Below are positions 24,181 through 33,737 of a DNA stretch of 64,000 nt, in pieces. The DNA is taken from the NCBI GenBank assembly GCA_024134725.1, contig CP099863.1:2973258-3037257 (forward strand), given 5' to 3'. The stretch's first letter is position 1, and each line of letters opens with the position of its first letter. Below the pieces are notes generated by a model. That model was given only the letters and a program-made list of their open reading frames with translations. It searched no databases and was not told where the DNA came from. Source of the stretch: Bacillus sp. 1780r2a1. Lineage in GTDB: Bacteria; Bacillota; Bacilli; Bacillales; Bacillaceae_H. A program made the position numbers and the translations under genes.

Positions 24181-25806
24181 CTAACTCCCTGGATGTATCC
24201 AAAATTTTAACTTTTCAACAAATTGCTCTAAATCCGTATTCACTTGATGAAATGCTACAACACCATCTTGACGCAATACAATGATGCTGTCTTCCATAAG
24301 ACCACACTTTCTTTGTAATTCATTTCTCACATCGATAAGTACTGACAAAGTCTCTTCAACAGCTGGAGCACCATTTTTTAGTACAAAATAAGTTTGAACT
24401 TGCTTATAAAAATGTTTTTTTATATAGTTAGATAATTTCTTAGCTTGAACAACTTTCTCATCTTCACTATGCGTAGCATAAATAAAACACGTAAATGAGC
24501 ATTTACTTACAATTGAATATAAGCTTACTTGAGACTCTTGGCCAGTAAATAAATAAACATTTGGGACTCGATCTCCTGCTTGCAAAGCTTGTTTCTGTAA
24601 AGCTTTCTCATAATGGTTTATAGCCTGCTTGGAATGTCGGTAATTAAATTTTAGTCCTGTTAACCTAGTAGCAGCAAATTTCTTCACACTCTCTACAGAT
24701 GTGGCTGATTTCCCCAATAATCTTCGAGCTCTCTTTATCACAAATCCACGTTTAGTGACTAAATTCATCATCTTACTCGTAGCTGAAATGACTTGAGAAG
24801 CAATAAAGTGACGCTCTTCATGATACGTATCAAGTATGCTGTCCTTTGAATACCCTTTGACAACAAGCTCTAACTTCCATGTTAAATTCATTACGTCTTG
24901 TAAACCTAAATTCATTCCTTGTCCACCGGCAGGATTATGAATATGAGCTGAGTCACCAATAAAGAAAACATTCTTATGTCGATAATTAGGAACTAATCGA
25001 TGTGAAGTACCAAATTGTGAAAGCCAAATTGGTTCCTCTAGTGTTATGCCTGGAGCAATATGATTTACACTATCTTGAATCTCATGTAAGGGTAATTCAC
25101 TAACGTGTTCTCGTTTTTGTTTTTCAAAGTCTATGGCAATGACTCGGGTATATTCATTTTTAAAAGGTAAGAGAAATAACATTCCACGATTACTCATCAT
25201 TACATTCATATATCCTTGACTATTAAAGTTCTTTATCTTCACATCAGCTAAGAAAAAAACCATATTTTCTTTATTTCCTATAAAAGGTATAGCCAGTGTT
25301 TCACGCACTTTACTATGAGCACCGTCACAAGCAAATACATATTTTGCATTTATTTGTTTTTCTTGTCCATGTTGGTTAATAATAGCCCGTGTTTCATTAG
25401 AATGAATGGTTAAATCAATTAGTTCACTTCCCCTCTCAACTTTCCCTCCTAGTTCCTCTACACAACTCTCTAGAATCTCTTCTGTCTCATATTGCGGTAA
25501 AACTAAAACATAGGGAAAAAGAGTATCTAATTGACTAAAATCAACCTGATTTGGCTTTCCAATTCCAAAATGTAACCGAGATCCTGTGACAGGATAACCC
25601 TTTTCTAAAAAATGGTGTGCTATTCCCATTAGCTCTAAAGTTTCTAAAGTACGCGCATGTAAGCCCAGCGCTTTAGAAAACTGAGAGCGTTGTTCTTTTT
25701 TTTCAATTATTATGCAAGATATACCTCTTTTCATGAGCTCTAGTGCGGCAAGTAGACCAGTCGGTCCAGCTCCAACAATTAAGACATCTGTATTTTGCCT
25801 TTCCAT
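24181..25806 (-). CDS. FAD-dependent monooxygenase (PHBH/MhpA-like aromatic hydroxylase)
   Basis: The 541-residue flavoprotein is complete. It has the dinucleotide-binding loop DVLIVGAGPTGLLAALELMKRG (residues ~8), KYVFACDGAHSKVRETL (DG motif, ~155) and NVFFIGDSAHIHNPAGGQGMNLGLQDVMNL (GD motif, ~285). A C-terminal thioredoxin-like domain (~400-540) occurs in class A hydroxylases such as phenol or rifampicin monooxygenases. It uses NAD(P)H and O2 to hydroxylate aromatic or polyketide-like substrates; resistance or catabolism are both possible. Start ATG 25806 has GGGAGGTG upstream. It is followed by its presumed TetR regulator. Confidence 0.92.
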   Translation of the reverse strand: MERQNTDVLIVGAGPTGLLAALELMKRGISCIIIEKKEQRSQFSKALGLHARTLETLELMGIAHHFLEKGYPVTGSRLHFGIGKPNQVDFSQLDTLFPYVLVLPQYETEEILESCVEELGGKVERGSELIDLTIHSNETRAIINQHGQEKQINAKYVFACDGAHSKVRETLAIPFIGNKENMVFFLADVKIKNFNSQGYMNVMMSNRGMLFLLPFKNEYTRVIAIDFEKQKREHVSELPLHEIQDSVNHIAPGITLEEPIWLSQFGTSHRLVPNYRHKNVFFIGDSAHIHNPAGGQGMNLGLQDVMNLTWKLELVVKGYSKDSILDTYHEERHFIASQVISATSKMMNLVTKRGFVIKRARRLLGKSATSVESVKKFAATRLTGLKFNYRHSKQAINHYEKALQKQALQAGDRVPNVYLFTGQESQVSLYSIVSKCSFTCFIYATHSEDEKVVQAKKLSNYIKKHFYKQVQTYFVLKNGAPAVEETLSVLIDVRNELQRKCGLMEDSIIVLRQDGVVAFHQVNTDLEQFVEKLKFWIHPGS

Positions 25807-26049
25807 TCTCAAGCACCTCCCACTTTTTATGAATAAATAACGTTAATAAGAAAAAGAGTACCGAAAATAACAAAAATAGTACTATAAGTATTATTATGAC
25901 TCACCTTTCTCTAATTTATCAACTACAAATAATCTTTTCTATTTGCCGTAATAAATTCACTCTAAGTATTCTATTTATACATGTCTAGCTCCTTTGTGTA
26001 TTCATAATGTGACTTTACAAATTATGTTCAGTGTAATAATTACTATGTT

Positions 26050-26517
26050 CTACAAATTTATAAACTTAATATATGTTGTAATTGGAAACCAGACAACTAG
26101 AGGAATCAGCCAATATATCGCTGGCTTCGAATAACGAGAATACAGCCACAAGATAAATAGACTCTGAACAATGCCGATTATGTCACTTATAAATATACCT
26201 ACTACACTTTGATTTGTTACTGCTGTTAAAGGGAAGAAAGAAATAATCCCTAGTAAAAACCATACATATAAAACCATTGCCCCACGAATATCAGCTTCAT
26301 TTCTTTTAAGCCAAACAAGCCAAGTTGCAATACCCCACGTTGGCAAAACAATTAACCATGCCATCCAAAAAAAAGAATCACTTGGAGCTGTTTGCAAATT
26401 TTCGTTAGGGGGTGCGGAATAGAAACCTAGACCCGCAGCAAGCATCACTAAAACCAATGTGCCTAAAGAAAACCATATTCCCATCCATTTCTCTTTAACC
26501 GTTAGCTGTTTTTTCAT
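26050..26517 (-). CDS. TspO/MBR-like five-helix membrane protein
   Basis: From ATG 26517 (GGAGG ~8 bases upstream) the product has 155 residues and five hydrophobic helices. Its Trp-rich layout resembles TspO: IWFSLGTLVLVMLAAGLGFYSAPP first, then FFWMAWLIVLPTWGIATWLVW and RYSKPAIYWLIPLVVWFPITTYIKFINL last (TspO has PYLLWxxFATYLN there). TspO binds porphyrins and isoprenoids in membranes. The match is by layout, so moderately sure. It is divergent from a TetR gene, with small palindromes between them. Confidence 0.65.
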   Translation of the reverse strand: MKKQLTVKEKWMGIWFSLGTLVLVMLAAGLGFYSAPPNENLQTAPSDSFFWMAWLIVLPTWGIATWLVWLKRNEADIRGAMVLYVWFLLGIISFFPLTAVTNQSVVGIFISDIIGIVQSLFILWLYSRYSKPAIYWLIPLVVWFPITTYIKFINL

Positions 26518-26585
26518 TCCTAAGACCTCCAAATACCATATAGAATTTAAATACTTATAAGTATATATAATTGTATGGTATACTG

Positions 26586-26599
26586 ATACTATATAGTAT
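26586..26599. promoter_or_regulatory. 14-bp palindrome between tspO-like and tetR genes
   Basis: ATACTATATAGTAT is a perfect palindrome located 27 bases before the tetR start. A second small palindrome (ACTTATAAGT) lies about 35 bases further up. They are possible operators for the divergent pair. Confidence 0.45.
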
Positions 26600-26626
26600 G
26601 TCAAATGAATTTGAGGAGTAAATAAA

Positions 26627-27220
26627 ATGCCAAAACGATTAACTATGGAAGAAAAAAAACAACAGACAAAAGAAATGCTTCTTAACTCAGCAGAAGTGAT
26701 TTTCTCAAAAAAAGGATTTAATGGGGCTTCAGTTGATGAAATAGCAGAAGAAGCGGGTTATTCAAAGGGAGCAGTATATTCTAACTTCTCTAATAAAGAA
26801 GATCTATTCTTAGCCTTATATGATAGAAGGTTCAAACACCAACTAGAAGAGTGGGAGCAACTATTTAAAAGTCAGTTAGAAAATGGAAGTAGGTTTGATA
26901 AGATAGAAAGTTTACTTATCTCCCACTCAAAAAGTAACCATGATAGTAAGTGGACTTTATTAATGTTAGAGTTTACCTTGTATGCATTGCGTAATGAAGA
27001 TATTAAACAAAAATTAGCTTCGCGCTACAACTTAATTTTAAGTTCTATGAAGGAAGACATTAGTTCTCACTTCATGGGTAAAAATATATCACATGAAAAA
27101 ATTGATGAAATAGTTGTTTCACTGTTAAGTTTAGAAACAGGATTAAATATTTTGGAGTCAATAATTCCTAATATCATTGACGAAGGGTTTAGATCTCGAA
27201 CTTATAGAACTTTCTTTTGA
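26627..27220 (+). CDS. TetR-family regulator divergent from the TspO-like gene
   Basis: The 197-residue product has the HTH KKQQTKEMLLNSAEVIFSKKGFNGASVDEIAEEAGYSKGAVYSNFSNKEDLFLALYDRR, a textbook TetR_N with the AVYSNFxNKEDLF end. A helical C-terminal domain of the TetR_C_6 kind follows. GAGGAG precedes the ATG. It likely represses itself and the divergent membrane protein. A terminator follows directly. Confidence 0.9.
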   Translation: MPKRLTMEEKKQQTKEMLLNSAEVIFSKKGFNGASVDEIAEEAGYSKGAVYSNFSNKEDLFLALYDRRFKHQLEEWEQLFKSQLENGSRFDKIESLLISHSKSNHDSKWTLLMLEFTLYALRNEDIKQKLASRYNLILSSMKEDISSHFMGKNISHEKIDEIVVSLLSLETGLNILESIIPNIIDEGFRSRTYRTFF

Positions 27221-27228
27221 AAATGACA

Positions 27229-27260
27229 AAAATCCCCCTTCTTGAAAGGTTGGGGGATTT
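27229..27260 (+). terminator. Terminator after tetR
   Basis: AAATCCCCC pairs with GGGGGATTT around a ~13-base loop. T is sparse after the stem. Confidence 0.6.
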
Positions 27261-27669
27261 AAAATAAGTTTGTAAAAATTAAACTTCACCTTTGAATTCT
27301 TAGTATTTCGTTCTATTAATTATTATATTTATCAATTAAAATTTCTCTTAGTAATACAACATACCCTATTAAAGTGAATGTTAAAAGGGGTAGAAAATGA
27401 GCTATGAACAGATATTAAAACTCTTATCACTCTTTATCAATCACGATTAAATTGGCTATGTGAGGATTTACAAAAAGTTAAACATCCTGTTACTAAAAAA
27501 TCGTTAACGAAATTATAGGAATTAAAGCATAAATATCAGAACCCTACTGCTAAATTGAGTAGTTCTTTCCCAAGTCAAGAAAAAGCAACAAACATTCTTT
27601 TTTCAACAAAAATAAAAAGCCGCTTTCTAATTTCTTTTTTATTATGCATCTTTTCTAGTCAGTAGCGTA
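27261..27669. other. AT-rich region with a decayed short gene
   Basis: At 27397 an ATG with AAGGGG upstream starts MSYEQILK. A one-base shift is needed to continue into TLITLYQSRLNWLCEDLQKVKHPVTKKSLTKL before a stop. No family was recognised; it is probably a dead gene. Nothing else is visible. Confidence 0.4.
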
Positions 27670-27910
27670 CTATAAGATTAGCCTTCTTAAAGCAATGTAT
27701 AAAATGATTTTCACTTTATAGTTTAATATCAACTTAAAATGTTCATCTTTTACAGGGAGTCTGTCATTCAGCTCCACCCTCAAAGTCAGGATCTTGAAAT
27801 TGAACGCCATCATCTTCCCAAAAGCATATTCTACAAATATCAAAGGTATCTGGTGGTTCTTCATCTAGTGTTTTATATCCGCAGCAAGGGCACGTATAAT
27901 TACCATTCAT
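27670..27910 (-). pseudogene. CPCC-family cysteine-rich protein, frameshifted
   Basis: From ATG 27910 the frame reads MNGNYTCPCCGYKTLDEEPP, then DTFDICRICFWEDDGVQFQDPDFEGGAE and a stop at 27764. This is the hallmark of CPCC proteins (CPCCGxxTL, DICxxCxWEDDxxQ, DPDxxGGA; two Cys pairs probably binding zinc). In full-length members the frame continues with GGANxxSLxEAR. Here a different frame continues with NDRLPVKDEHFKLI to 27670, so a one-base indel near 27770 has truncated it. It is short enough to be missed by length filters. Confidence 0.7.
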
Positions 27911-28214
27911 AAACTAACTAACTTCATTTCATAATTCTATATACGTAAGTTATCATAATGTGCGTTATCGATAGTAAAATCTTTTCAAATAAAAAGATTT
28001 TATCTTATTTATTTTTGCGTGGGCTTCTCAAATAGTTGCCTAAGTATGATTCGGTAGCTCCAATGAAAAATTATTCACTTGATGCGATAGGAATTATAAG
28101 GAATATTTGCTATTTTTAAGCTGTATACGTTATACAAAGTTAGTTATTATAAGCACCACCTATGAATATAAGAAAGACATGCTATACAGCGCATGTCTTT
28201 TAGCTTTTTGAACT

Positions 28215-28592
28215 TCAACTAAACCACTTTTGATTCATTTTCTCTAAAAAAGCTTTTGTTATAGGGAATTTAGAACTTTGACCTATTATAGAATCAATAC
28301 CACAATAAGGACAAAGTGCAGTGTCTTCTCTTTTACCTTCCCATTCTTCAATTTCTTTGGGATTAAAAATTTTCAAGCAATAAAAGCAGCCGCATATATA
28401 ATCTCTCTCTAAACTTTTTCGATTAAAACTAGAATAAGAATGAGCTTCATTTAGCTTGTTACTTTCTGTTTGTTTATTATCAATGTGACTTTTAAAATCT
28501 TTTTTCGTCTTTGTATTATTATCTCTTATATAAAAGCCAATCCCCACTATACATATAAGTAATAAAATCGAAACATAAACGTAGCTAGACAT
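28215..28592 (-). CDS. Membrane-anchored zinc-ribbon-like protein of unknown function
   Basis: The 125-residue product has one N-terminal TM helix (YVYVSILLLICIVGIGFYI), a polar linker and a C-terminal domain. That domain reads CGCFYCLKIFNPKEIEEWEGKREDTALCPYCGIDSIIG, with two CxxC-type pairs forming a probable zinc ribbon, then PITKAFLEKMNQKWF. The C-terminal part is common in bacteria as a stand-alone cytosolic protein of unknown function; fusion to a membrane helix is less usual. AGGGCC lies upstream of the ATG. It stands alone. Confidence 0.7.
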   Translation of the reverse strand: MSSYVYVSILLLICIVGIGFYIRDNNTKTKKDFKSHIDNKQTESNKLNEAHSYSSFNRKSLERDYICGCFYCLKIFNPKEIEEWEGKREDTALCPYCGIDSIIGQSSKFPITKAFLEKMNQKWFS

Positions 28593-28911
28593 TACGAGGC
28601 CCTTCTAGGTATTGTCTTACACTCATATCTGTATATAACTTCTTTATAATTTTGCAATCAGATTTTTGGATATGATTAAGCCAACAACGTTTCGTTTCAA
28701 TCACCGAATCAGCTCCTATTAACCTTGTATTTACATACTATCACGAATGATTTAAAAAAATGTATTCCATACATCCTTCATTAATCTTTTTAGAATTACT
28801 TATATAACTAAAAATTATTATATTCGGCCTCCACATACCAACCCTTCAAAAGTAAAATTATAAAATATAAATGTATTTTTTTATAAGGATAAATAATAAG
28901 AGGTGTGATTA
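28593..28911. other. Intergenic region without a visible gene
   Basis: 319 AT-rich bases. No ORF, hairpin or repeat stands out. Confidence 0.4.
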
Positions 28912-29079
28912 TTGAAGGTAGCATTCTTTGACAGAGACAGAACTATAATTGAAGATTATCCAGATCATGAATAGGTTGGAATAGAGCATCCTATATTTAT
29001 AGAAGGTTCTATTAATACGGTAATCTTATTTGTAGCTTACTTCTATATTAATGAGTACCTCGTTGTTCTACGAACTTAA
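28912..29079 (+). pseudogene. N-terminal fragment of a HAD phosphatase (GmhB/HisB-N-like)
   Basis: AAGAGGTG precedes TTG 28912. The frame reads KVAFFDRDRTIIEDYPDHE, stop, VGIEHPIFIEGSINTV, then loses similarity. The start matches HAD-IIIA phosphatases (DxDGTI...YP), but the glycine of DxDGT is Arg and a TAG follows, most simply a Trp codon changed to stop. The rest of the ~180-residue enzyme is missing. Confidence 0.6.
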
Positions 29080-29167
29080 AATTTTAGTGTAGAAACGCAA
29101 ATACTTATTCCAGTGTCTTTTACTTATCTAAATAATTAATATAGTCTTCAAAAGCTGCATAATACGT

Positions 29168-29211
29168 AAAAAGAACCCTTGTTGAAGGCTTACCGCTCCA
29201 AGGATTCTTTT
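29168..29211 (-). terminator. Terminator of the yhf operon
   Basis: On the minus strand AAAGAATCCTTG and CAAGGGTTCTTT pair imperfectly, followed by TT. It lies ~65 bases after the yhfW stop. Confidence 0.6.
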
Positions 29212-29274
29212 GCTTTTTAGTTTGGGAAAGACACATTATATTTACTAGTAATAACAAAGAATAATCACTTTTCA

Positions 29275-30504
29275 TCACTTCGACGCAATCTCTTCTCCTT
29301 TTTTATCCATCGGAATACCCTGGATAATGTTAAGAAAGCTTTCCCCATATTCAGGCTTTTCAATTCCTAAATAGTCCGCCATCGTTGCCGCAATGTCTGC
29401 CATTGTATTTCTAGTTCCAATAGATGCTGCTTTGATAGCTGGTCCAACTACTATGATTGGGGTTTGCTCACGAGTATGATTAGAATGGCCAATTGTAGGG
29501 TCATTCCCGTGATCAGCTGTAATAATTAACAATTCATCAGACCTTAATTCAGGAATAAATTTAGTAAGAAATTGATCTGAGCACTCTAAAACAGTCTTAT
29601 ACCAATTCTCATCTTCTTTATGGCCTGCTAAATCAGTCTCCTGTACATTCACTAAAAATACTGCTTCCTCTTTAGTTTCATTATAAACTCGATGAAATGT
29701 TTCTAGTACATCTTTTGTGGCAACCACAGGATTTGCATATCCATTTGCTTGAATGACATCTGCTGTTTTTCCAATACGATAAACAGGATATCCGTTTTTT
29801 TCTGCCATATAGGCAAATTGCTTTTCAAAGTCGACACCGTGTCCTAGATGCAAGACCTTATATCCTTCTCCATATAAATTTGCCCTTGGGGAGTCTACTC
29901 CCCACTGACCGGGATGATTTTCTCTCACAACTGACAAAATCGTTTCTATGTTTGTCTTCCGATTACCAAATATAATTACCCTGCTTGTATCTACATAAGC
30001 TCTTACAACTTTACCAATTGAAGCTAGATCTTCAAAAGACAATTGATTTAAATCTCCAATCACATTTATAATATTACCCAGCTGAGATTCTAAATTATCG
30101 CCAATTACAACAGCTCCATTTACAAGTAGAACTGTTGCTCCTTCTATAGGGTGAGTAACTTTATAACCTTTATCCTTTAGAATGGCTTTTAATTGCGGTC
30201 CAATTTCTCTCATTAAACGTTTTTGAGGAATTCTAGGGAAGCTCCCCATTAACTCTTGGTGTCCCATAAAAGTGTCTGCGCCATGATGAGCTAAATTACT
30301 TTTACCGTATGCTGCTTTCGGCTTTCCTTTTCCATCTACAATTTTACCAAGACCTAATTGATATAAAGTCGGGATTTTTAAAGACGTACTTTTTCTTATG
30401 TTTTTATACGTATTTGCCTTCATATCTTCGGGCTTAACTATTTTACAGTCAGCCATTGCTCCTATTCCGAATCCGTCTAAAACAAGTAATGTGACCTTCT
30501 TCAT
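29275..30504 (-). CDS. yhfW: YhfW, phosphopentomutase-like enzyme
   Basis: The 409-residue protein of the alkaline phosphatase/phosphomutase superfamily begins KKVTLLVLDGFGIGAMAD, whose Asp residues bind metal. It carries GADTFMGHQELMG (the Thr is the phosphorylated residue in phosphopentomutases) and ELLIITADHGNDPTIGHSNHTREQTPIIVVG (metal-binding Asp/His cluster). Length and motifs match E. coli YhfW. A phospho-sugar or phospho-alcohol mutase reaction is inferred, but no substrate is known. It is the last gene of the operon, 3 bases after yhfX. Confidence 0.9.
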   Translation of the reverse strand: MKKVTLLVLDGFGIGAMADCKIVKPEDMKANTYKNIRKSTSLKIPTLYQLGLGKIVDGKGKPKAAYGKSNLAHHGADTFMGHQELMGSFPRIPQKRLMREIGPQLKAILKDKGYKVTHPIEGATVLLVNGAVVIGDNLESQLGNIINVIGDLNQLSFEDLASIGKVVRAYVDTSRVIIFGNRKTNIETILSVVRENHPGQWGVDSPRANLYGEGYKVLHLGHGVDFEKQFAYMAEKNGYPVYRIGKTADVIQANGYANPVVATKDVLETFHRVYNETKEEAVFLVNVQETDLAGHKEDENWYKTVLECSDQFLTKFIPELRSDELLIITADHGNDPTIGHSNHTREQTPIIVVGPAIKAASIGTRNTMADIAATMADYLGIEKPEYGESFLNIIQGIPMDKKGEEIASK

Positions 30505-30507
30505 TGT

Positions 30508-31671
30508 TTATAGCCCCCTTCTTTGAAAATAAACTAATTCAGGATTTTCAGAATTCACACCGCGTACATATGCAACATGAGCTCTGGTTACAAAGACTTG
30601 TGTACGGAATGCATAGATGACCGTATCACCGACTTTCATTTGGGCTTGCTTTTCAAGGCATCCATAATAATCAATGTTTGAGGATGAAAAGTCACTTACC
30701 TTCGTGCGTTGTTTGATTAACTCTCTTTCATTGGTCCCATACAATGCATGCTCCATATTAGAACGAGCATAAAAACCTCCTGCTATTGTATAAGCATGTT
30801 GATCATCTAAATGAGAGATTTCGGATACATAAATAATTGACGGTATTTCCTTTAAATTCGCATTATAGGCATGCAATGGCGTAGTACCAGTTAAAGCATG
30901 CCCTGGCTCACCATGAGTGACACCGTGTTTCTTTAGAAGAGGAATCGTGTAACAGCTTGTAGCACTTGGCGCATTTACATGTTTAACATTAATTCCTCTA
31001 TCTTCGAGGATAGTCCTTGCCATATTCAGGGTTTCAATATTGGAAGTAAAAGAAAAGTCATCTTTTCTCTCATTTAGCTGAAAAACTGGAAAACTAGTAA
31101 TTCCAATTACTCTAATGCCTTTTAATACTTTGATCCTTTCAATCTCGTAATTGAGGTCTTGCAGTAAGAAACCTCCAAACTGTCCAGGAAAGATATTATC
31201 AGTTGACCTGATGACTCGTAGAATAACATCTTGTTTAATTCCTAACACTTCAGCTGTATCTGATAATTGTTTTGCTCTTTCAAATGAAAATAGTGTAATT
31301 ACCTCAGGACGAAGATACGTCAATACATGATTCCATTGTGATCTGCTAGGCTGAACGATATGTCCAATGTTACCAACTTGACAATTGTTTTTTTTTAATT
31401 CAATTGCTTCATCCACATCGACAGCCACTGCCATTTTGATACCATTTCGTCTAATTGCATTGCCGACAAAACCACTTCTTCCGATTTGCTTCGTCATGTA
31501 ATAAAGATTAAGTCCATATTCTTCTGCCGTTTGATTGAGACATCGTACATTGTACTCCAGCGAATCAAGGTCGATGACATAAGTGTTAGCCGGTATGATC
31601 CCTTCTTGATGAAGTTTCGTAGCAGTTCGAATGATTCCCTCATTTCGCTTTAATGTCATATCTAAAAACAC
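30508..31671 (-). CDS. yhfX: YhfX, PLP-dependent alanine-racemase-fold enzyme
   Basis: The 387-residue protein has a fold type III barrel. After TYVIDLDSLEYNVRCLNQTAEEYGLNLYYMTKQIGRSGF, the Lys of MTKQIGR is the probable PLP Schiff-base residue. GVTHGEPGHALTGTTPLHA lies in the C-terminal half. It matches YhfX of E. coli in length and order. Racemase or decarboxylase-like activity on an amino acid is possible; it is not characterised to my knowledge. GTG 31671 is preferred (AAGGAG 12 bases upstream); ATG 31659 is the alternative. The 5' end overlaps yhfS by 32 bases, implying coupling. Confidence 0.88.
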   Translation of the reverse strand: MFLDMTLKRNEGIIRTATKLHQEGIIPANTYVIDLDSLEYNVRCLNQTAEEYGLNLYYMTKQIGRSGFVGNAIRRNGIKMAVAVDVDEAIELKKNNCQVGNIGHIVQPSRSQWNHVLTYLRPEVITLFSFERAKQLSDTAEVLGIKQDVILRVIRSTDNIFPGQFGGFLLQDLNYEIERIKVLKGIRVIGITSFPVFQLNERKDDFSFTSNIETLNMARTILEDRGINVKHVNAPSATSCYTIPLLKKHGVTHGEPGHALTGTTPLHAYNANLKEIPSIIYVSEISHLDDQHAYTIAGGFYARSNMEHALYGTNERELIKQRTKVSDFSSSNIDYYGCLEKQAQMKVGDTVIYAFRTQVFVTRAHVAYVRGVNSENPELVYFQRRGL

Positions 31672-32794
31672 TGAAATTGCACTCCTTTGACAATTCTTTC
31701 ATTACTTCATTCAAAATACGGATGACTGTATTTGCAGAAGATTTCATTGGATTAATACGAATTCCATAATCTTTTAATTTAGGCTGTCCCTCAAGAAAAC
31801 TTCCGGAAACACGGTAAATCATAGGAATTAACTCATATCGTGATTCCGCTCCCACAGGATAAGTTGCAGCACCATACTTGGATGCCCTTTCAATTACTTG
31901 TGTAGCAATTGGTTGATCCAATTCCACAATGACATTTTTTGATTGGGAATTTGTAATATATACACCATTAACTCCCTCTACTTCACCACTATTCAAACGT
32001 TCACATAAGTTTTCTACTTGCTCATTTTGAATAGCAAGCATGACAGGGGCAAACGTCATATTACGAATAAGTTCATGGGCTTCGAACCCTTGTACCTGAC
32101 CTCCTCCAGAGTAATTTCTATTATGGATTTGTTCGATTAATTCTTGTTTGCCTAGAATTACTCCTATTCCTTCCGGTCCTAAAAGTTTAAATCCAGAAAA
32201 AGTAGAAAAATCTGCACCATACTCTACACCAATACCCTTCATTTTCATCGCACAATAATTATCGTCTACTATAATTGGCAAATTGGGACGAACTTCTTTT
32301 ACTAATGAAATAACTTCTTGTAAATCGTACGTATCCGTTGGCTGTTGTCGGGCATGTTGAACATAGAAAACTTTTGATTGCTTATCATTTTGCAGAGCTC
32401 TCAAAAGTTCTTCTCTATTGTTAAAATCAACCACATTTTGCTTCAATCCCATTAATCGGAACGTTTCTTTCGTCGTCATATATACAGGAGCAGAGTGTAC
32501 CATACATGTATCTCCCGGATTAAGCAACATACTAAGTATGATACGAATAGCTCCAGTACCGCTTCCTCTGACTAATGCACATGCTTCTCCACGAAATGTA
32601 CTAGCAAGAACCTTTTCAACTCGAGCAGTTGTTAAAGGGCGCTTATTCTCGGGGTGAAGGCCTACATCTCCCACTTGAAAGAAATCATTATTCGTAAATT
32701 CTTTAGTAATTTCATCAATGAGCCGGAATTGTAATTGTTTTGCCTCCTCTAAAGACATATTCTGCAAGATTGACTGCTCATATTTTTCGCTCAT
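31640..32794 (-). CDS. yhfS: YhfS, PLP-dependent aminotransferase-like enzyme
   Basis: The 384-residue fold type I PLP enzyme has ACALVRGSGTGAIRIILSMLLNPGD (cofactor phosphate region), LPIIVDDNYCAMK (Asp that binds the pyridine N) and FSTFSGFKLLGPEGIGVILG (Lys in SGFKLLGPEG is the internal aldimine). It matches YhfS of enterobacteria. The reaction is unknown; C-S or C-N lyase or transaminase chemistry are options. ATG 32794 has GAGGGGGAGA upstream, and ATGA overlaps the php stop by 4 bases. Confidence 0.88.
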   Translation of the reverse strand: MSEKYEQSILQNMSLEEAKQLQFRLIDEITKEFTNNDFFQVGDVGLHPENKRPLTTARVEKVLASTFRGEACALVRGSGTGAIRIILSMLLNPGDTCMVHSAPVYMTTKETFRLMGLKQNVVDFNNREELLRALQNDKQSKVFYVQHARQQPTDTYDLQEVISLVKEVRPNLPIIVDDNYCAMKMKGIGVEYGADFSTFSGFKLLGPEGIGVILGKQELIEQIHNRNYSGGGQVQGFEAHELIRNMTFAPVMLAIQNEQVENLCERLNSGEVEGVNGVYITNSQSKNVIVELDQPIATQVIERASKYGAATYPVGAESRYELIPMIYRVSGSFLEGQPKLKDYGIRINPMKSSANTVIRILNEVMKELSKECNFSVFRYDIKAK

Positions 32795-33720
32795 CTTGTC
32801 TCCCCCTCTTTTCGGATACTAAATGCTCTTTGCGGGTTTTTCACTAACAGTTTTTCAATTACTATCTCTGGAATACCTTTTTCTCTTAAGCGTGGAACAA
32901 AATCTCTTAATACCACGTCATAACCTTGCCCTCCATTTGCACGCAAATGAGATTTTCGTGTTAAGTCACTGGAAAGTAGGATTTGATTTTCATACCCTTT
33001 CTCAAGAAACTTTAACAATGACGTAAGACGGTCTTCGTCCGTTCTATAATTTTCTTTTCCGATTGTATCCAGTGCTACGTAAGCGCCGGAAGATAAGACA
33101 TCTAAAACAATCTCGTCATGTTCATTTAAATCCTGATGCCCAATAATAACTTGGTTTAACGGCAATCCTTCGTATGTAAATAGCTCGACTTGCTCCAAGG
33201 CTAATGTACCCAGCGTTGTATGTGTTGATAAAGGTAGCTTTGTCGTCTTTGCAGCTTGAATTGCCCCATGAAAAAGTTCAATTTCAACAGGCTGAAATTT
33301 ATTTAAACTGCTTCCAATCTCACCAATGACCCCCGGTTTTATATCTGTACCATTAATTCCATTTTTAATTTCATCAATCATCCACGCACTGAATTCATCT
33401 CTTGTCCATTTCAACTTTTCATCAGGAATAAATGGATCCTTATAGCATCCTGTACTTGCAATAATTTGTAGATTAAGTGCTTTGCTTATTTCTACAAGTT
33501 TTTCTACATCCTGTCCCATACCATCATTGGTCAATTCAATAATAGCTTTGCCGCCAAGTTCCACAAAGCTGTACAAATCTGTTAACACAAGATTTAAATC
33601 TTGTAAGCACGCGTCCTCATTTTTTTTCACATGACTCAAATCAAGATAAAGGTGCTCGTGACAAGCACAAACACCTAATTCTTCTGATCTGATTTTCCCT
33701 AAAACAGTTTGAATGTACAT
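32791..33720 (-). CDS. php: Php, phosphotriesterase-homology hydrolase
   Basis: The 309-residue amidohydrolase-superfamily barrel has ACHEHLYLD (HxH, first metal pair), IGEIGSS (carboxylate/bridge position region), LSTHTTLG (His), VIIGHQDL (His) and LLSSDLTRKSH (the final Asp on strand 8). This is a full binuclear metal set as in phosphotriesterase and PHP. Members hydrolyse lactones, phosphoesters or similar bonds; the operon context points to a small-molecule catabolic step and not organophosphate degradation. AAGGGG precedes the ATG. Confidence 0.9.
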   Translation of the reverse strand: MYIQTVLGKIRSEELGVCACHEHLYLDLSHVKKNEDACLQDLNLVLTDLYSFVELGGKAIIELTNDGMGQDVEKLVEISKALNLQIIASTGCYKDPFIPDEKLKWTRDEFSAWMIDEIKNGINGTDIKPGVIGEIGSSLNKFQPVEIELFHGAIQAAKTTKLPLSTHTTLGTLALEQVELFTYEGLPLNQVIIGHQDLNEHDEIVLDVLSSGAYVALDTIGKENYRTDEDRLTSLLKFLEKGYENQILLSSDLTRKSHLRANGGQGYDVVLRDFVPRLREKGIPEIVIEKLLVKNPQRAFSIRKEGETR

Positions 33721-33737
33721 TGTAAATCAGCCCCTTA

